A program made the translations under genes and the position numbers. This document shows, piece after piece, positions 44,702 through 54,297 of a stretch of 64,000 bases of DNA. Position 1 is the first letter of the stretch; every line of letters begins with the position of its first letter. This stretch comes from Rhizobiales bacterium 65-79. Lineage in GTDB: Bacteria > Pseudomonadota > Alphaproteobacteria > Rhizobiales > Rhizobiaceae. The stretch spans positions 1 to 64,000 of the forward strand of contig MKRJ01000019.1 of NCBI GenBank assembly GCA_001896885.1, written 5' to 3'. The notes below the pieces were generated by a model. That model worked only from the letters and a program-made list of their open reading frames with translations, made no database searches and was not told the origin of the DNA.

Positions 44702-45988
44702 CTAAGGTATTGATCCGGATATCTTTTCGGCGGCGCGCGCCATCAGCGCGTCGCGATCCGGTTTGAAGCCCGACTCGACCCATTCCGATTCGAGTTCGGC
44801 GAGCAAACTGCCGAGCGCCTTTCCCTGCTTGAGCCCGAGTTCGCGCAGATCCTGCCCGGTGATCGGGAAAACGGGTCGTCGCCACTTTTCGAGGAAACCA
44901 AGCAGCCGCGAATAGCTGCCCGCCTCCACAAGCGCCCCATCGTCTTTGGCCGCGCGGCCGCGGGCCGATGCGAAGGCAAGGCGCAGGCGATCCTCGATCG
45001 CCCGCAGGTCCCCCCGATAGAGCCGCCTTGAGAACGCGGCATCGCTCGTCGCGGCCGCAACGGGCTCCGCCAGCGCCCATCCGACCAGCCGGTCCGCCTC
45101 GGCCCTGGAAAGCTTCAGCCTTCGGCCAAGCTCCTTCATGCGCACCGCATCCGGCGGCACGATCGCTTCCAGCCGGGAAAGCGGGTCGGGGGTCCAGCCG
45201 AGATCGGCCTCGGCCTTCGCCAGTGCGTGGATCGCGTCGATGCCCCATTTTTCGCTCTCGGGCAGGACGAGGCTCAGGACCCCAGCCTGGCGCATCCAAA
45301 GCAGGGCGCGCGAGGGATCGGGCGCGGAAAGCAGCTTCTTCAGTTCCGACCAGACGCGCTCGGCCGAAAGCTGTCGCAGCCCGTCTTTCAGCCGCGCGCA
45401 GGCTTTCAATCCTTCAGCGTCGGGCCGTCCCGCGCCGTACCAGGCGAAGAAGCGGAAGAAACGGAGGATGCGCAGGTAGTCCTCGCGGATGCGCGCCTCC
45501 GGGTCGCCGATGAAGCGCAGCGTGCGGCTTCCGATGTCGGCGAGCCCGCCGACGAGATCGACGATCGTCCCGTCCGCCTTGGCGTAGAGCGCGTTGATCG
45601 TGAAGTCCCGCCGTTCGGCATCGGCCTTCCAGTCGCGGCCGAAGGCCACCCGGGCATGCCGGCCGTCCGTCTCGACATCGGCCCTGAGCGTGGTCACCTC
45701 GAATGCCCTGCCGCCGGCGATGACTGTCACCGTTCCATGCGCGAGGCCGGTCGGCACCGGCTTGAAGCCGGCGGCTTTCGCCCGTCTCATCGTCTCTTCC
45801 GGCTGCGTGGTCGTGGCGATATCGATATCGGTGACGGCGCCGCCCATGAGGGTGTTCCGCACCGCGCCGCCCGCGATCCTGGCTTCCTCGCCATTCTCGC
45901 CCAGCGCCGAAAGCAGGCGCTGCAGGTTTCTGTCGGAGAGCCAGTCCGCGCGCCCGGCAAGCGTTTCCGCCGGCTTTTCCGCGCTCAT
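44702..45988 (-). CDS. cca: CCA tRNA nucleotidyltransferase / poly(A) polymerase-like
   Basis: This class II nucleotidyltransferase adds or repairs the 3' CCA of tRNA. The 428-residue protein has the catalytic motif GGAVRNTLMGGAVTDIDIATT with the two Asp, AERRDFTINALYA and the RIREDYLRILRFFRFFA segment of the neck. It starts in ATGA at the stop of the Nudix gene, so the three genes cca-nudix-DUF1285 form one unit. Some alphaproteobacteria use such proteins also as poly(A) polymerases. Confidence 0.95.
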   Translation of the reverse strand: MSAEKPAETLAGRADWLSDRNLQRLLSALGENGEEARIAGGAVRNTLMGGAVTDIDIATTTQPEETMRRAKAAGFKPVPTGLAHGTVTVIAGGRAFEVTTLRADVETDGRHARVAFGRDWKADAERRDFTINALYAKADGTIVDLVGGLADIGSRTLRFIGDPEARIREDYLRILRFFRFFAWYGAGRPDAEGLKACARLKDGLRQLSAERVWSELKKLLSAPDPSRALLWMRQAGVLSLVLPESEKWGIDAIHALAKAEADLGWTPDPLSRLEAIVPPDAVRMKELGRRLKLSRAEADRLVGWALAEPVAAATSDAAFSRRLYRGDLRAIEDRLRLAFASARGRAAKDDGALVEAGSYSRLLGFLEKWRRPVFPITGQDLRELGLKQGKALGSLLAELESEWVESGFKPDRDALMARAAEKISGSIP

Positions 45989-46617
45989 GCGTAGAGCCGC
46001 TCGTAGAGCATGCGGATGATGCCGGCGGTCAGCCCCCATATGTAGCGGTCGCCATAGGGCATCGCGTAGTAACGCCTTATATGGCCCTGCCATTCGCGGC
46101 TTTCCTTGTTGTGGTTGGCCGCGTCCATGATGAAGCGGAGCGGAACCTCGAAGGCATCGTCGACCTCGTCCTCGTTGATCGTGAGCAGGAAACCCGGATG
46201 CACGATGCCGAGAACGGGCGCTACCCGGAAGCCGCTCCCCGAGACATAGTCGGGCAGCCTCCCGATCACCTCGATAAAGCTCCGGTCGAGGCCGATCTCC
46301 TCCTCCGTCTCGCGCAACGCCGCGTCTTCCGCGGAGGCGTCCGTCGGATCGATCCTGCCGCCCGGAAAGGCGACCTGGCCGGAATGATGCCTAAGCTTCT
46401 CCGTGCGCTTGGTCAGGATGACGCTCGCGCCGTCCGCGTGGTCCACCACCGGAATGAGCACGGCCGCGTCGCGCAGGCCCTCGCGCACGATCAGGTGCCT
46501 GAGTTCGGGGTTGGCCCGGTGATCGCCCCAATCGTCGTCGGCCGCCAGCTTCCGGCGCTCGACGCGACGCCGGAGATCGGCGGCGGAATAAGGTTCGACC
46601 GATGGCATGTCCATCAT
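45985..46617 (-). CDS. Nudix CoA diphosphatase (NudL-like)
   Basis: The 210-residue hydrolase carries the Nudix box GRIDPTDASAEDAALRETEEEIGL (split as G..E..REtEEE.GL) preceded by the CoA-pyrophosphatase motif LTKRTEKLRHHSGQVAFPGG. It should split CoA into phosphopantetheine and 3',5'-ADP. The ATG at 46617 overlaps the previous stop by one base (TGATG), and its own stop overlaps cca by four bases. Confidence 0.92.
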   Translation of the reverse strand: MMDMPSVEPYSAADLRRRVERRKLAADDDWGDHRANPELRHLIVREGLRDAAVLIPVVDHADGASVILTKRTEKLRHHSGQVAFPGGRIDPTDASAEDAALRETEEEIGLDRSFIEVIGRLPDYVSGSGFRVAPVLGIVHPGFLLTINEDEVDDAFEVPLRFIMDAANHNKESREWQGHIRRYYAMPYGDRYIWGLTAGIIRMLYERLYA

Positions 46618-47285
46618 CACGCGCTCAGCTTCTTCAGCGTCTCCGCCTCCATGATCGGGAAGACCATCCCCTTCGAGCGGACCGCGAACATCCGCCGCCC
46701 GCCGATCTCGATCTCTTCCCCGGCATTGACCAGTTCGTACATGACCGGCCGCGCCACCAGCGCCTCCAGCCGGCCGCGTATATGGAGATAGGGCTTGAGC
46801 CCCTCCGTATCGGCCTCGTCGACGAAGCGCAGGGGATGCTCGGGGCCGGCCTCCACCACATCGCCGACATTGGTGCGGAAGGTCAGCACCCGGCTGTCGC
46901 CCTCGCCGGAAACATCGATCTCCACGGCGACGAACGGTGCGTCGGCGACCCGGATGCCGACCTTTTCCACCGGCGTGACGAGATAGGTCCTGCCGTCCGC
47001 GTCCTTGCGCAGCACCGTCGAGAACAGCCTGACCAAAGGCGCCCGTCCGATCGGCGTCCCCATGTAGAACCATGTCCCGTCGGCCTTTATCTCCATGTCG
47101 AGATCGCCGCAGAAGGGCGGATTCCAGCGTTCCACGGGCGCCGCGCCCTTGCCGGCGCGCGGCGCGCGCGAAATGAGCGCTTCCAGTCCGCCGGTGTCGC
47201 GGGCGGCGGCAAGCGTCGCGGGCGATTGCTGTTTCCTCTCGGGCATCGTCACGAAATAGTCACCGTTGTTCCGCTTGTCAGCCAT
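46617..47285 (-). CDS. DUF1285 domain-containing protein
   Basis: The 222-residue protein has the DUF1285 core from WNPPFCGDLDMEIKADGTWFY through TPVEKVGIRVADAPFVAVE and GEEIEIGGRRMFAVRSKGMVFPIM. It starts at the ATG at 47285 and heads the operon with nudix and cca. It is divergent from moxR with 89 bases between, as in other rhizobia. Biochemical role unknown. Confidence 0.9.
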   Translation of the reverse strand: MADKRNNGDYFVTMPERKQQSPATLAAARDTGGLEALISRAPRAGKGAAPVERWNPPFCGDLDMEIKADGTWFYMGTPIGRAPLVRLFSTVLRKDADGRTYLVTPVEKVGIRVADAPFVAVEIDVSGEGDSRVLTFRTNVGDVVEAGPEHPLRFVDEADTEGLKPYLHIRGRLEALVARPVMYELVNAGEEIEIGGRRMFAVRSKGMVFPIMEAETLKKLSA

Positions 47286-47333
47286 TGGGGGTGATTTAAG
47301 TTCACCTCATCGTTTGTGGAAAGAGGCGAATCA

Positions 47334-47347
47334 CCCCGATATCGGGG
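47334..47347. promoter_or_regulatory. Perfect palindrome in the divergent DUF1285/moxR promoter
   Basis: CCCCGATATCGGGG is a 14-bp perfect palindrome 28 bases before moxR, with GGTGA/TCACC at 47290-47306 nearby. It could be an operator shared by both operons. Confidence 0.4.
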
Positions 47348-47374
47348 GATTGCGCAACAAGGAAAGCAAGCGGC

Positions 47375-48379
47375 ATGAGCGTCATCGCCACCGACAAGCC
47401 CATCGACGCCAAGGAAATGGTCGCCGAGGCCGAACGCGCGCTCGCCGACATCGCGAGCGTTAAGGAAGGGGTCGGCAAGGTCATTTTCGGCCAGGCCGGC
47501 GTGGTCGAGCGGGCACTGGTGACGCTCTTCGCCGGCGGCCACGGGCTTCTGGTCGGCGTGCCCGGCCTTGCCAAGACGAAGCTCGTCGAAACGCTCGGCG
47601 TCGTGCTCGGCCTCGACGCCCGCCGCATCCAGTTCACGCCCGACCTGATGCCCTCCGACATACTCGGCTCGGAAGTCATGGAACAGGACCCCAACGGGAA
47701 ACGCTCCTTCCGCTTCATCCACGGGCCGGTCTTCGCGCAGCTCCTGATGGCCGACGAGATCAACCGCGCCTCGCCGCGCACGCAGTCGGCGCTGCTCCAG
47801 GCCATGCAGGAATATCACGTGACCGTCGCCGGGGCCCGCCATGATCTGCCCTCGCCCTTCCATGTGCTCGCCACCCAGAACCCGCTCGAGCAGGAAGGCA
47901 CCTATCCGCTGCCCGAGGCGCAGCTCGACCGCTTCCTGATGCAGATCGATATCCTCTATCCGGAACTGGAGGCGGAACGCCGCGTTCTCCTCGAGACCAC
48001 CGGCGTCGATGAGGTGAAGGCCGCAAACGTTCTTTCCGCCGCAAGGCTGAAGGAGATCCAGCTTCTGGTGCGGCGCATGCCGGTGCCCGAAAGCGTCGTG
48101 ACAGCCATTCTCGATCTCGTGCGCTCCGCCCGCCCCGGCCAGGGCAACGCCGAGACCGACCGGCATGTCGCCTGGGGTCCCGGCCCGCGCGCCAGCCAGG
48201 CACTGACGCTCTGCGCCCGCTCGCGCGCGCTCTATGACGGCCGGCTGGCGCCCTCGACGGACGACGTGCGCGCGCTGGCGGAACCCGTGCTCCAGCACCG
48301 CATGGCGCTGACCTTCGCCGCGCGGGCCGAAGGCATGAGCGTGCGCGACGTGGTGGCGCGGCTGGTGAAAGGGATGTGA
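47375..48379 (+). CDS. MoxR-family AAA+ ATPase
   Basis: The 334-residue ATPase has Walker A GVPGLAKTKLVETL, Walker B LLMADEINRASPRTQSALL and the MoxR signature FHVLATQNPLEQEGTYPLPEAQLDRFL. MoxR proteins act as chaperones that work with vWA-containing partners to assemble or activate envelope complexes. It is the first of four overlapping genes, ending in TGATG at the DUF58 start. The target is unknown. Confidence 0.95.
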   Translation: MSVIATDKPIDAKEMVAEAERALADIASVKEGVGKVIFGQAGVVERALVTLFAGGHGLLVGVPGLAKTKLVETLGVVLGLDARRIQFTPDLMPSDILGSEVMEQDPNGKRSFRFIHGPVFAQLLMADEINRASPRTQSALLQAMQEYHVTVAGARHDLPSPFHVLATQNPLEQEGTYPLPEAQLDRFLMQIDILYPELEAERRVLLETTGVDEVKAANVLSAARLKEIQLLVRRMPVPESVVTAILDLVRSARPGQGNAETDRHVAWGPGPRASQALTLCARSRALYDGRLAPSTDDVRALAEPVLQHRMALTFAARAEGMSVRDVVARLVKGM

Positions 48380-49296
48380 TGGCGCGCATAGGCGAGGCGA
48401 CCGCTCCCGCGCTTACGAGCGACGCCCTTGCCCGCGGTCGCTCCCAGGCGGCGCTCGTGCCCGACCTGCTGGTCGAGGCGCGCCGTGTCGTCAACACGGT
48501 GATCGCCGGCTGGCATGGCCGGCGCAAGCAGGGCATCGGCGAGAATTTCTGGCAGTTCCGCCCCTATGTCGAGGGGGACGCCATTTCCCGCATCGACTGG
48601 CGGCGTTCCGCCCGCGACGACCATACCTATATCCGCGACCGCGAATGGGAAGCCGCGCACACCGTCTGGCTGTGGGCCGACAATTCGCCTTCCATGCTGT
48701 TCAGGTCGGCGACCGCGCTGGCTTCCAAGGAATCGCGGGCGCTGGTGCTGGTCCTCGCTCTGGCCGAACTCCTGTCGCGCAGCGGCGAGCGCATCGCCTG
48801 GCCCGGACTGACCGATCCCTTCACCTCGCGCAACGGCGCTGAGCGGCTCGCTTCGCATCTCGTCCATGCGCCGAACCGTGCCTTGCGCCCCGATCTCGGC
48901 CATGTGCGCCGCTTTTCCGAAGTGGTGCTGATTGGCGATTTCCTCGACACGGTCGAAGAGACGCAGGCCTGGCTGCGGCAACTGGCCGAGCGAGGCGCCC
49001 GCGCCCATCTCGTCGAGGTCGCCGATCCCGCCGAGGAAAGCTTCCCCTATGCCGGCCGCACCGAGTTCCGCGATCCCGAAACCGGCGAGAGGCTGACGGC
49101 CGGCCGCGCCGAGATGCTGCGCGAGGACTATGCCGCCCTCTACCGCGCGCGGCGCGAGGAACTGGCCCGCTGGGCGACCCGGCTCGGCTGGAGCTATACC
49201 GTCAACCACACGGACCGGCCCGCTTCCGAGGCGCTCGTGCGCGTCCATCTCGCATTGACCGCCGACGCCGGGTTGGCCGAACGGGCGCACGCATGA
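48379..49296 (+). CDS. DUF58 protein
   Basis: The 305-residue protein carries the DUF58 signature FWQFRPYVEGDAISRIDWRRSAR followed by a vWA-like region (TVWLWADNSPSMLF, LVLALAELLSR). DUF58 proteins almost always accompany MoxR and may be its client or adaptor. It overlaps moxR by one base and the next gene by four. No membrane helix is evident, so it is cytoplasmic. Confidence 0.93.
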   Translation: MARIGEATAPALTSDALARGRSQAALVPDLLVEARRVVNTVIAGWHGRRKQGIGENFWQFRPYVEGDAISRIDWRRSARDDHTYIRDREWEAAHTVWLWADNSPSMLFRSATALASKESRALVLVLALAELLSRSGERIAWPGLTDPFTSRNGAERLASHLVHAPNRALRPDLGHVRRFSEVVLIGDFLDTVEETQAWLRQLAERGARAHLVEVADPAEESFPYAGRTEFRDPETGERLTAGRAEMLREDYAALYRARREELARWATRLGWSYTVNHTDRPASEALVRVHLALTADAGLAERAHA

Positions 49297-52133
49297 GCTG
49301 GCTCGCCCTCTCCTTCGGACAACCTTTCGTCCTGTTTGGGCTGGCGGCGCTGCCGGTCATCTGGTGGCTGCTTCGGGCGACACCGCCCAGACCGCAGGAC
49401 GAGATTTTCCCGCCGCTTCGCATCCTGGCGCGGGTGCTCAAACGCGAGGAGACGCCAGAGCGCAGCCCCTGGTGGCTGACGCTGCTGCGTCTGGCGATGG
49501 CGGCGCTGGTGATCCTGGCGCTCGCCGATCCGATCATCAATCCACGCGAGACGCTGCCCGCGAAGGCAAGCGCGCTCGCCGTCGTGATGGACAATGGCTG
49601 GGCATCGGCGCCGGATTGGGACAAGCGGGTCGCCACGGCCAGGCGGCTGATCGCCGACGCCCGTGACCGCAACGAGCCGGTGATCCTCGCCTTCACCGCC
49701 GAGAAGCCGAACGCCGAGATCGGCCCCTTCGACGCCAAGGCCGCCACGGACCGGCTGCGCGCGGCACGACCCCGGCCGGTGCCGGTCGATCGCGCCTCGG
49801 TCTATGGCCGCGTCGCCGCCGCGCTGCAGCGGTTTCCGGGAGCGCGCCTCGCCATCCTCTCCGACGGCCTGGCGACGAAAGGCGACGACGCGGCCTTCAA
49901 GGCGATCCTCGGCGAGAAGGAAAGCGGACTGGTATGGGCCGCGCCCGGCAGCCTGACCACCCTTGGCCTGACGGCCGCCGACAACCAGCCCGACGCGTTT
50001 GCCGTCACCGCCGTGCGCTCCGAGGCGGACAAGGCGCCTCGCCAGGCGACGGTCGGTGCTTTCGACAGCAAGGGCCGTCGCATCGCCGACGCCAATCTGA
50101 CCTTCGCGCCGGGCGAATCGAGCGCCACCGGGAAGGTTCCGGTGCCGTTCGAACTGCGCAATGATTTCGCCTCCATCGCCATCGACGGCCAGCGGCAGGC
50201 CGGCGCCGTGCGCGTACTCGACGACAGTTCCAAGCGCCGGCGAGTCGGCCTCCTGTCGCAATCCGACTCCAACGATCTGGCGCAGCCGCTTCTCTCGCCG
50301 CTCTACTACATCAGCCGGGCTCTGAAACCCTTCGCCGACCTGATCAATCCGCGGGACCAGGATCTTGCCAAGGCCATCCCGGAACTGGTGGACCAGAAGC
50401 CGGCCATGATCATCATGGCCGACATCGGCACGCTGCCGCCGAGCGCCCGCCGCAAGCTCCTCGAATGGCTGGACGAGGGAGGTACGCTCGTGCGTTTCGC
50501 CGGGCCGAGGCTGGCTGCGGTGACGGAGAACGACAAGGAACTGCTGCCCGTGCCGCTGCGGCTCGGCGAGCGTTCGCTTGGCGGTGCGCTTTCCTGGACA
50601 AAGCCGCAGCCGGTGGCGAAATTCCCGCCGATCGGACCGTTCTCCGACCTCGCCGCGCCGCAGGACGTAACCGTTACCCGGCAGGTGCTGGCCGAGCCGA
50701 CACCCGACCTCGCCGACCACACATGGGCGAGCCTCGCCGACGGCACGCCGCTGGTCACCGGAGCCAAGCGCGGCAAGGGCACGCTCGTCCTCTTCCACGT
50801 GACGCCGGAGGCGACCTGGTCGAACCTGCCGATCTCGGGCACCTTCGTCGAGATGCTGCACCGGATCGTCACCCTCTCGCGCAACCAGGGCAGCGCGGCG
50901 AACGCTGCGGGAGACACGGCGCAAGGAGCGCTCCCGCCTTACCGCATGATCGCGGCCGACGGCACGCTGACCCCGCCGCCGCCCGATGCAAGGCCGCTGG
51001 AACGCAATGCCGCCACCGCTCCCGTCACGATCGAAAACCCTCCCGGACTCTATGGCGGCGAGGACGGCGTCCTCGCGCACAACCTGCTCGACGCCGACGC
51101 GAAGCTCATTCCGCTGAAGCGGCCCGGGACGTCGATGCCGGTCAGGGAAATCGACTACGCCCTCGACCGTTCGCAGGCGCTGAAAGGCTCTTTCCTGCTC
51201 GCCGCCCTCATCCTCATGCTCCTCGACGCGCTGGCGGTGCTGTGGCTCGGCGGCCTCTTCAGCCGCCGTCCCCGCCGGGCGGGCTCGCCCGCGGCGGCCG
51301 CTTCGCTGCTGGCGCTGGCGCTCGCCGGCGGCATGCTCCTGGCTGCTCCCGGCCATGCTTTCGCCGACGACAGCAAGCCGGGCGACCAGGCGGCGATCGA
51401 CGCCGTCTCGAAGACGCGCATCGCCTACGTCATCACCGGCGACAAGCAGATCGACGACATCAGCCGGGCCGGCATCCTCGGCCTTTCCCGCTTCCTGATC
51501 GAGAAGACGGCGCTGGAGCCCGGCGAGCCGGCGGGCGTCGATATCGCCAAGGACGAGCTCTCCTTCTATCCGCTCATCTACTGGCCGATCGATGCCAAGG
51601 CGCCGATGCCGTCGGAAGACGCCATCGCCCGCGTCGACGCCTACATGAAGCAGGGTGGGACGGTGCTGTTCGATACGCGCGACCAGTTCACCAGCGGGCT
51701 CGATCCGAACGCGGTCAGTCCCGCGACGGAGCGGCTGCGGGACATATTGTCAAACCTCAACGTGCCGCCTTTGGAGCCGGTCCCGCCCGACCACGTGCTG
51801 ACGAAGTCCTTCTACATCCTGCCGGAATTTCCCGGCCGCTACGACGGCGGGCCGCTCTGGGTCGAGGCATCCGCCGGCGCCAAGAGCAGCGTCGACCGCC
51901 CGGTACGCACCGGCGACGGCGTTTCGCCCATCCTTATCACCGGCAATGATTTCGCCGGGGCCTGGGCGATCGATGACAACGGCAATCCGCTCCTGCCCAC
52001 CGTGCCCGACGACCCGATGCAGCGCGTCTATGCGTACCGTGCCGGCGTCAACATCATGATGTACATGCTGACCGGCAACTACAAATCCGACCAGGTGCAT
52101 GTGCCGGCACTGCTCGAGAGGCTGGGGCAATGA
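49293..52133 (+). CDS. BatA/DUF4159 membrane protein
   Basis: The 946-residue protein has an N-terminal BatA (aerotolerance-regulator) domain with two helices (LALSFGQPFVLFGLAALPVIWWLL and a second near residue 75). A long periplasmic or cytosolic part follows, then a further helix pair near residues 625-685, and a C-terminal DUF4159 domain (IAYVITGDKQIDDISRAG; GGTVLFDTRDQF). DUF4159 resembles a glutamine-amidotransferase-like or vWA-linked fold. It is the third gene of the moxR operon and the likely envelope scaffold. Confidence 0.9.
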   Translation: MSWLALSFGQPFVLFGLAALPVIWWLLRATPPRPQDEIFPPLRILARVLKREETPERSPWWLTLLRLAMAALVILALADPIINPRETLPAKASALAVVMDNGWASAPDWDKRVATARRLIADARDRNEPVILAFTAEKPNAEIGPFDAKAATDRLRAARPRPVPVDRASVYGRVAAALQRFPGARLAILSDGLATKGDDAAFKAILGEKESGLVWAAPGSLTTLGLTAADNQPDAFAVTAVRSEADKAPRQATVGAFDSKGRRIADANLTFAPGESSATGKVPVPFELRNDFASIAIDGQRQAGAVRVLDDSSKRRRVGLLSQSDSNDLAQPLLSPLYYISRALKPFADLINPRDQDLAKAIPELVDQKPAMIIMADIGTLPPSARRKLLEWLDEGGTLVRFAGPRLAAVTENDKELLPVPLRLGERSLGGALSWTKPQPVAKFPPIGPFSDLAAPQDVTVTRQVLAEPTPDLADHTWASLADGTPLVTGAKRGKGTLVLFHVTPEATWSNLPISGTFVEMLHRIVTLSRNQGSAANAAGDTAQGALPPYRMIAADGTLTPPPPDARPLERNAATAPVTIENPPGLYGGEDGVLAHNLLDADAKLIPLKRPGTSMPVREIDYALDRSQALKGSFLLAALILMLLDALAVLWLGGLFSRRPRRAGSPAAAASLLALALAGGMLLAAPGHAFADDSKPGDQAAIDAVSKTRIAYVITGDKQIDDISRAGILGLSRFLIEKTALEPGEPAGVDIAKDELSFYPLIYWPIDAKAPMPSEDAIARVDAYMKQGGTVLFDTRDQFTSGLDPNAVSPATERLRDILSNLNVPPLEPVPPDHVLTKSFYILPEFPGRYDGGPLWVEASAGAKSSVDRPVRTGDGVSPILITGNDFAGAWAIDDNGNPLLPTVPDDPMQRVYAYRAGVNIMMYMLTGNYKSDQVHVPALLERLGQ

Positions 52134-54199
52134 ACTGGTCCGTCAGCTTCCAGCCCCTTGTCGCCTGGCCATGGATCGCCGCGATCGTCGCGCCGCTTCT
52201 GATCCTCGCGGGTATCGGCTTCTTCCTGCGCCGGCGCGGGGCGTGGCTGAGGATGCTCGCCTTCCTGGCCCTGGCGCTCGCCCTCGCCAATCCGGTGCTG
52301 CTGAACGAACTGCGCGATCCGCTGAAGAGCGTCGTGGCGCTCATCGTCGACAAGAGCCAGAGCCAGGATATCGGCGACCGCGCGAAGATGACGGACGCGG
52401 CGGTGGAGGAACTGAAGGCCAGGCTTGCCCGCTTCAAGGATTTCGACGTGCGCGTGGTCGAGGCCGGCCGCTCGCCGAAGGCCGACGAACGCGCCGAGAC
52501 TAGGCTCTTCGCCGCCCTCGACAACACCTTCCGCGACGTGCCCCCCTCACGCATCGGCGGCGCCATCATGGTGACCGACGGCGAAGTCCACGACGTGCCG
52601 GCCAAGGCCGGCTCCTTCCCTGCACCGCTCCACGCGCTGATCACCGGCCGGGCGGACGAGCGCGACCGCCGCATCTTCTTCGAGAAGGCGCCGCGTTTCG
52701 GCATCGTCGGCAAGCCGCTCGACCTGACCTACAAGATCACCGACACGGCCGGCGGCAGCGGTGCGGTGAACGTCCGCGTTTCGGTGAATGGCGAGACCCT
52801 GTCCTTCGACCAGGCAGAGATCGGCCAGGAAACCCATCTCTCGATCAAGGTGCCGAATGCCGGCCGCAACATCATCGAACTGTCGGTCGATCCCGTGCCG
52901 GGCGAGATCAGCACGACGAACAATCACACGATCGCGCTCGTCGACGGCATCCGCGAGAATCTACGCGTCCTCCTCGTCTCCGGCGAGCCGCATGCCGGTG
53001 AAAGAACCTGGCGCAACCTGTTGAAATCGGACGCTTCGGTCGATCTCGTCCACTTCACCATCCTGCGCCCGCCGGAGAAGCAGGACGGCACGCCGATCAA
53101 CGAGCTGTCGCTCATCGCCTTTCCGACGCGCGAGCTTTTCGTCGAGAAGATCAACGATTTCGACCTGATCATCTTCGACCGGTACCAGCACCGCGACGTG
53201 CTGCCGGTCCTCTATTACGACTACATCGCCCAATATGTGGAAAACGGCGGCGCACTGCTGATCGCGGCCGGGCCGGAATATGCCGGCGACAATTCGATCG
53301 CCCGCACGCCGCTGATATCGGCGCTGCCTGCCCTGCCGACCGGCGACATCATCGAGAAAGGCTTCTATCCGCGGCTGACCGAGACGGGGAAGCGGCATCC
53401 CGTCACCCGCGGCCTCGAGGGCTCGGCTTCCGAACCGCCGCATTGGGGACGCTGGTTCCGCGACATCGTCGTCGACCATCCGCAGGGCGAGGTGGTGATG
53501 AAGGGGCCGGACAACCGCCCGCTCCTGATCCTCGACCGCAAGGGCAAGGGCCGGGTCGGCATGCTCCTTTCCGACCAGGGCTGGCTCTGGTCGCGCGGCT
53601 ATGAGGGCGGCGGGCCGGACGTGGCGCTCTACCGCCGTGTCGCGCACTGGCTGATGAAGGAGCCGGACCTCGAGGAGGAGCGCCTGACGGCCGATGGTTC
53701 GGGCATGACGCTGAATATACGCCGCCAGACGATGAGCGACGATCCGGGCGACGCCCGCGTCATCACGCCGACGGGCAAGACGCTGACCGTCAAGCTCGCC
53801 AAGTCCGAGCCCGGCGTGTTCACCGGCAGCGTCGATACGAACGAGATCGGCCTTTACCAGATCGGCAATGGCGACCTCACCGCGCTCGCCCATGTCGGCC
53901 CGGTCAACGCGCCGGAATTCGCCGATCCGGTTTCGACCACCGAGAAGCTGCGCCCCTTCGCCGAGGCGACCGGCGGCAGCGTCCGGCGGCTCGCCGACGC
54001 GTCGGGCAACATGACCCTTCCTAACATCGTGCCGGTAAGCAGCTCCGGCGACGCCTCCGGCCGCGACTGGATCGGGCTCCGGACCACCGGCGACAGCGTC
54101 CTGAAGGCCGTCGACCGCGTGCCGCTCTTCGGCGGGTTCTTCGGCCTCGCGCTGCTGCTGCTTGCCATGGGCGCCATGTGGTATCGCGAGGGAAGATAG
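52130..54199 (+). CDS. Membrane protein of the MoxR-DUF58-DUF4159 operon
   Basis: The 689-residue protein has N-terminal helices (WPWIAAIVAPLLILAGIGFFL; MLAFLALALALANPVLL), a vWA-like strand (VVALIVDKSQSQDI), a central GATase-like domain (LRVLLVSGEPHAGERTW; ENGGALLIAAGPEY) and a C-terminal helix (FGGFFGLALLLLAMGAMW). It overlaps the DUF4159 gene in ATGA and is the final member. Orthologues are conserved in rhizobia but uncharacterised. Together the four may sense or maintain envelope integrity; this is inference. Confidence 0.87.
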   Translation: MNWSVSFQPLVAWPWIAAIVAPLLILAGIGFFLRRRGAWLRMLAFLALALALANPVLLNELRDPLKSVVALIVDKSQSQDIGDRAKMTDAAVEELKARLARFKDFDVRVVEAGRSPKADERAETRLFAALDNTFRDVPPSRIGGAIMVTDGEVHDVPAKAGSFPAPLHALITGRADERDRRIFFEKAPRFGIVGKPLDLTYKITDTAGGSGAVNVRVSVNGETLSFDQAEIGQETHLSIKVPNAGRNIIELSVDPVPGEISTTNNHTIALVDGIRENLRVLLVSGEPHAGERTWRNLLKSDASVDLVHFTILRPPEKQDGTPINELSLIAFPTRELFVEKINDFDLIIFDRYQHRDVLPVLYYDYIAQYVENGGALLIAAGPEYAGDNSIARTPLISALPALPTGDIIEKGFYPRLTETGKRHPVTRGLEGSASEPPHWGRWFRDIVVDHPQGEVVMKGPDNRPLLILDRKGKGRVGMLLSDQGWLWSRGYEGGGPDVALYRRVAHWLMKEPDLEEERLTADGSGMTLNIRRQTMSDDPGDARVITPTGKTLTVKLAKSEPGVFTGSVDTNEIGLYQIGNGDLTALAHVGPVNAPEFADPVSTTEKLRPFAEATGGSVRRLADASGNMTLPNIVPVSSSGDASGRDWIGLRTTGDSVLKAVDRVPLFGGFFGLALLLLAMGAMWYREGR

Positions 54200-54297
54200 C
54201 GGACTGCCTCCGGCGCGCTACCGCTCCATGGTATCCTCGGGCGTTCGCGACTTCATTTTTCGGAAGGCTGCCCCGCTCCCCGGGGCAGGATCAACTG

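Noticed and set aside
44460-47285. Defence island around cca-nudix-DUF1285
   Set aside because: Gene families and order are ordinary rhizobial housekeeping; no nuclease, reverse transcriptase or other defence signature was found.
49194-51356. 720-codon minus-strand frame
   Set aside because: Antisense of the BatA/DUF4159 gene, with no domain and no ribosome binding site.
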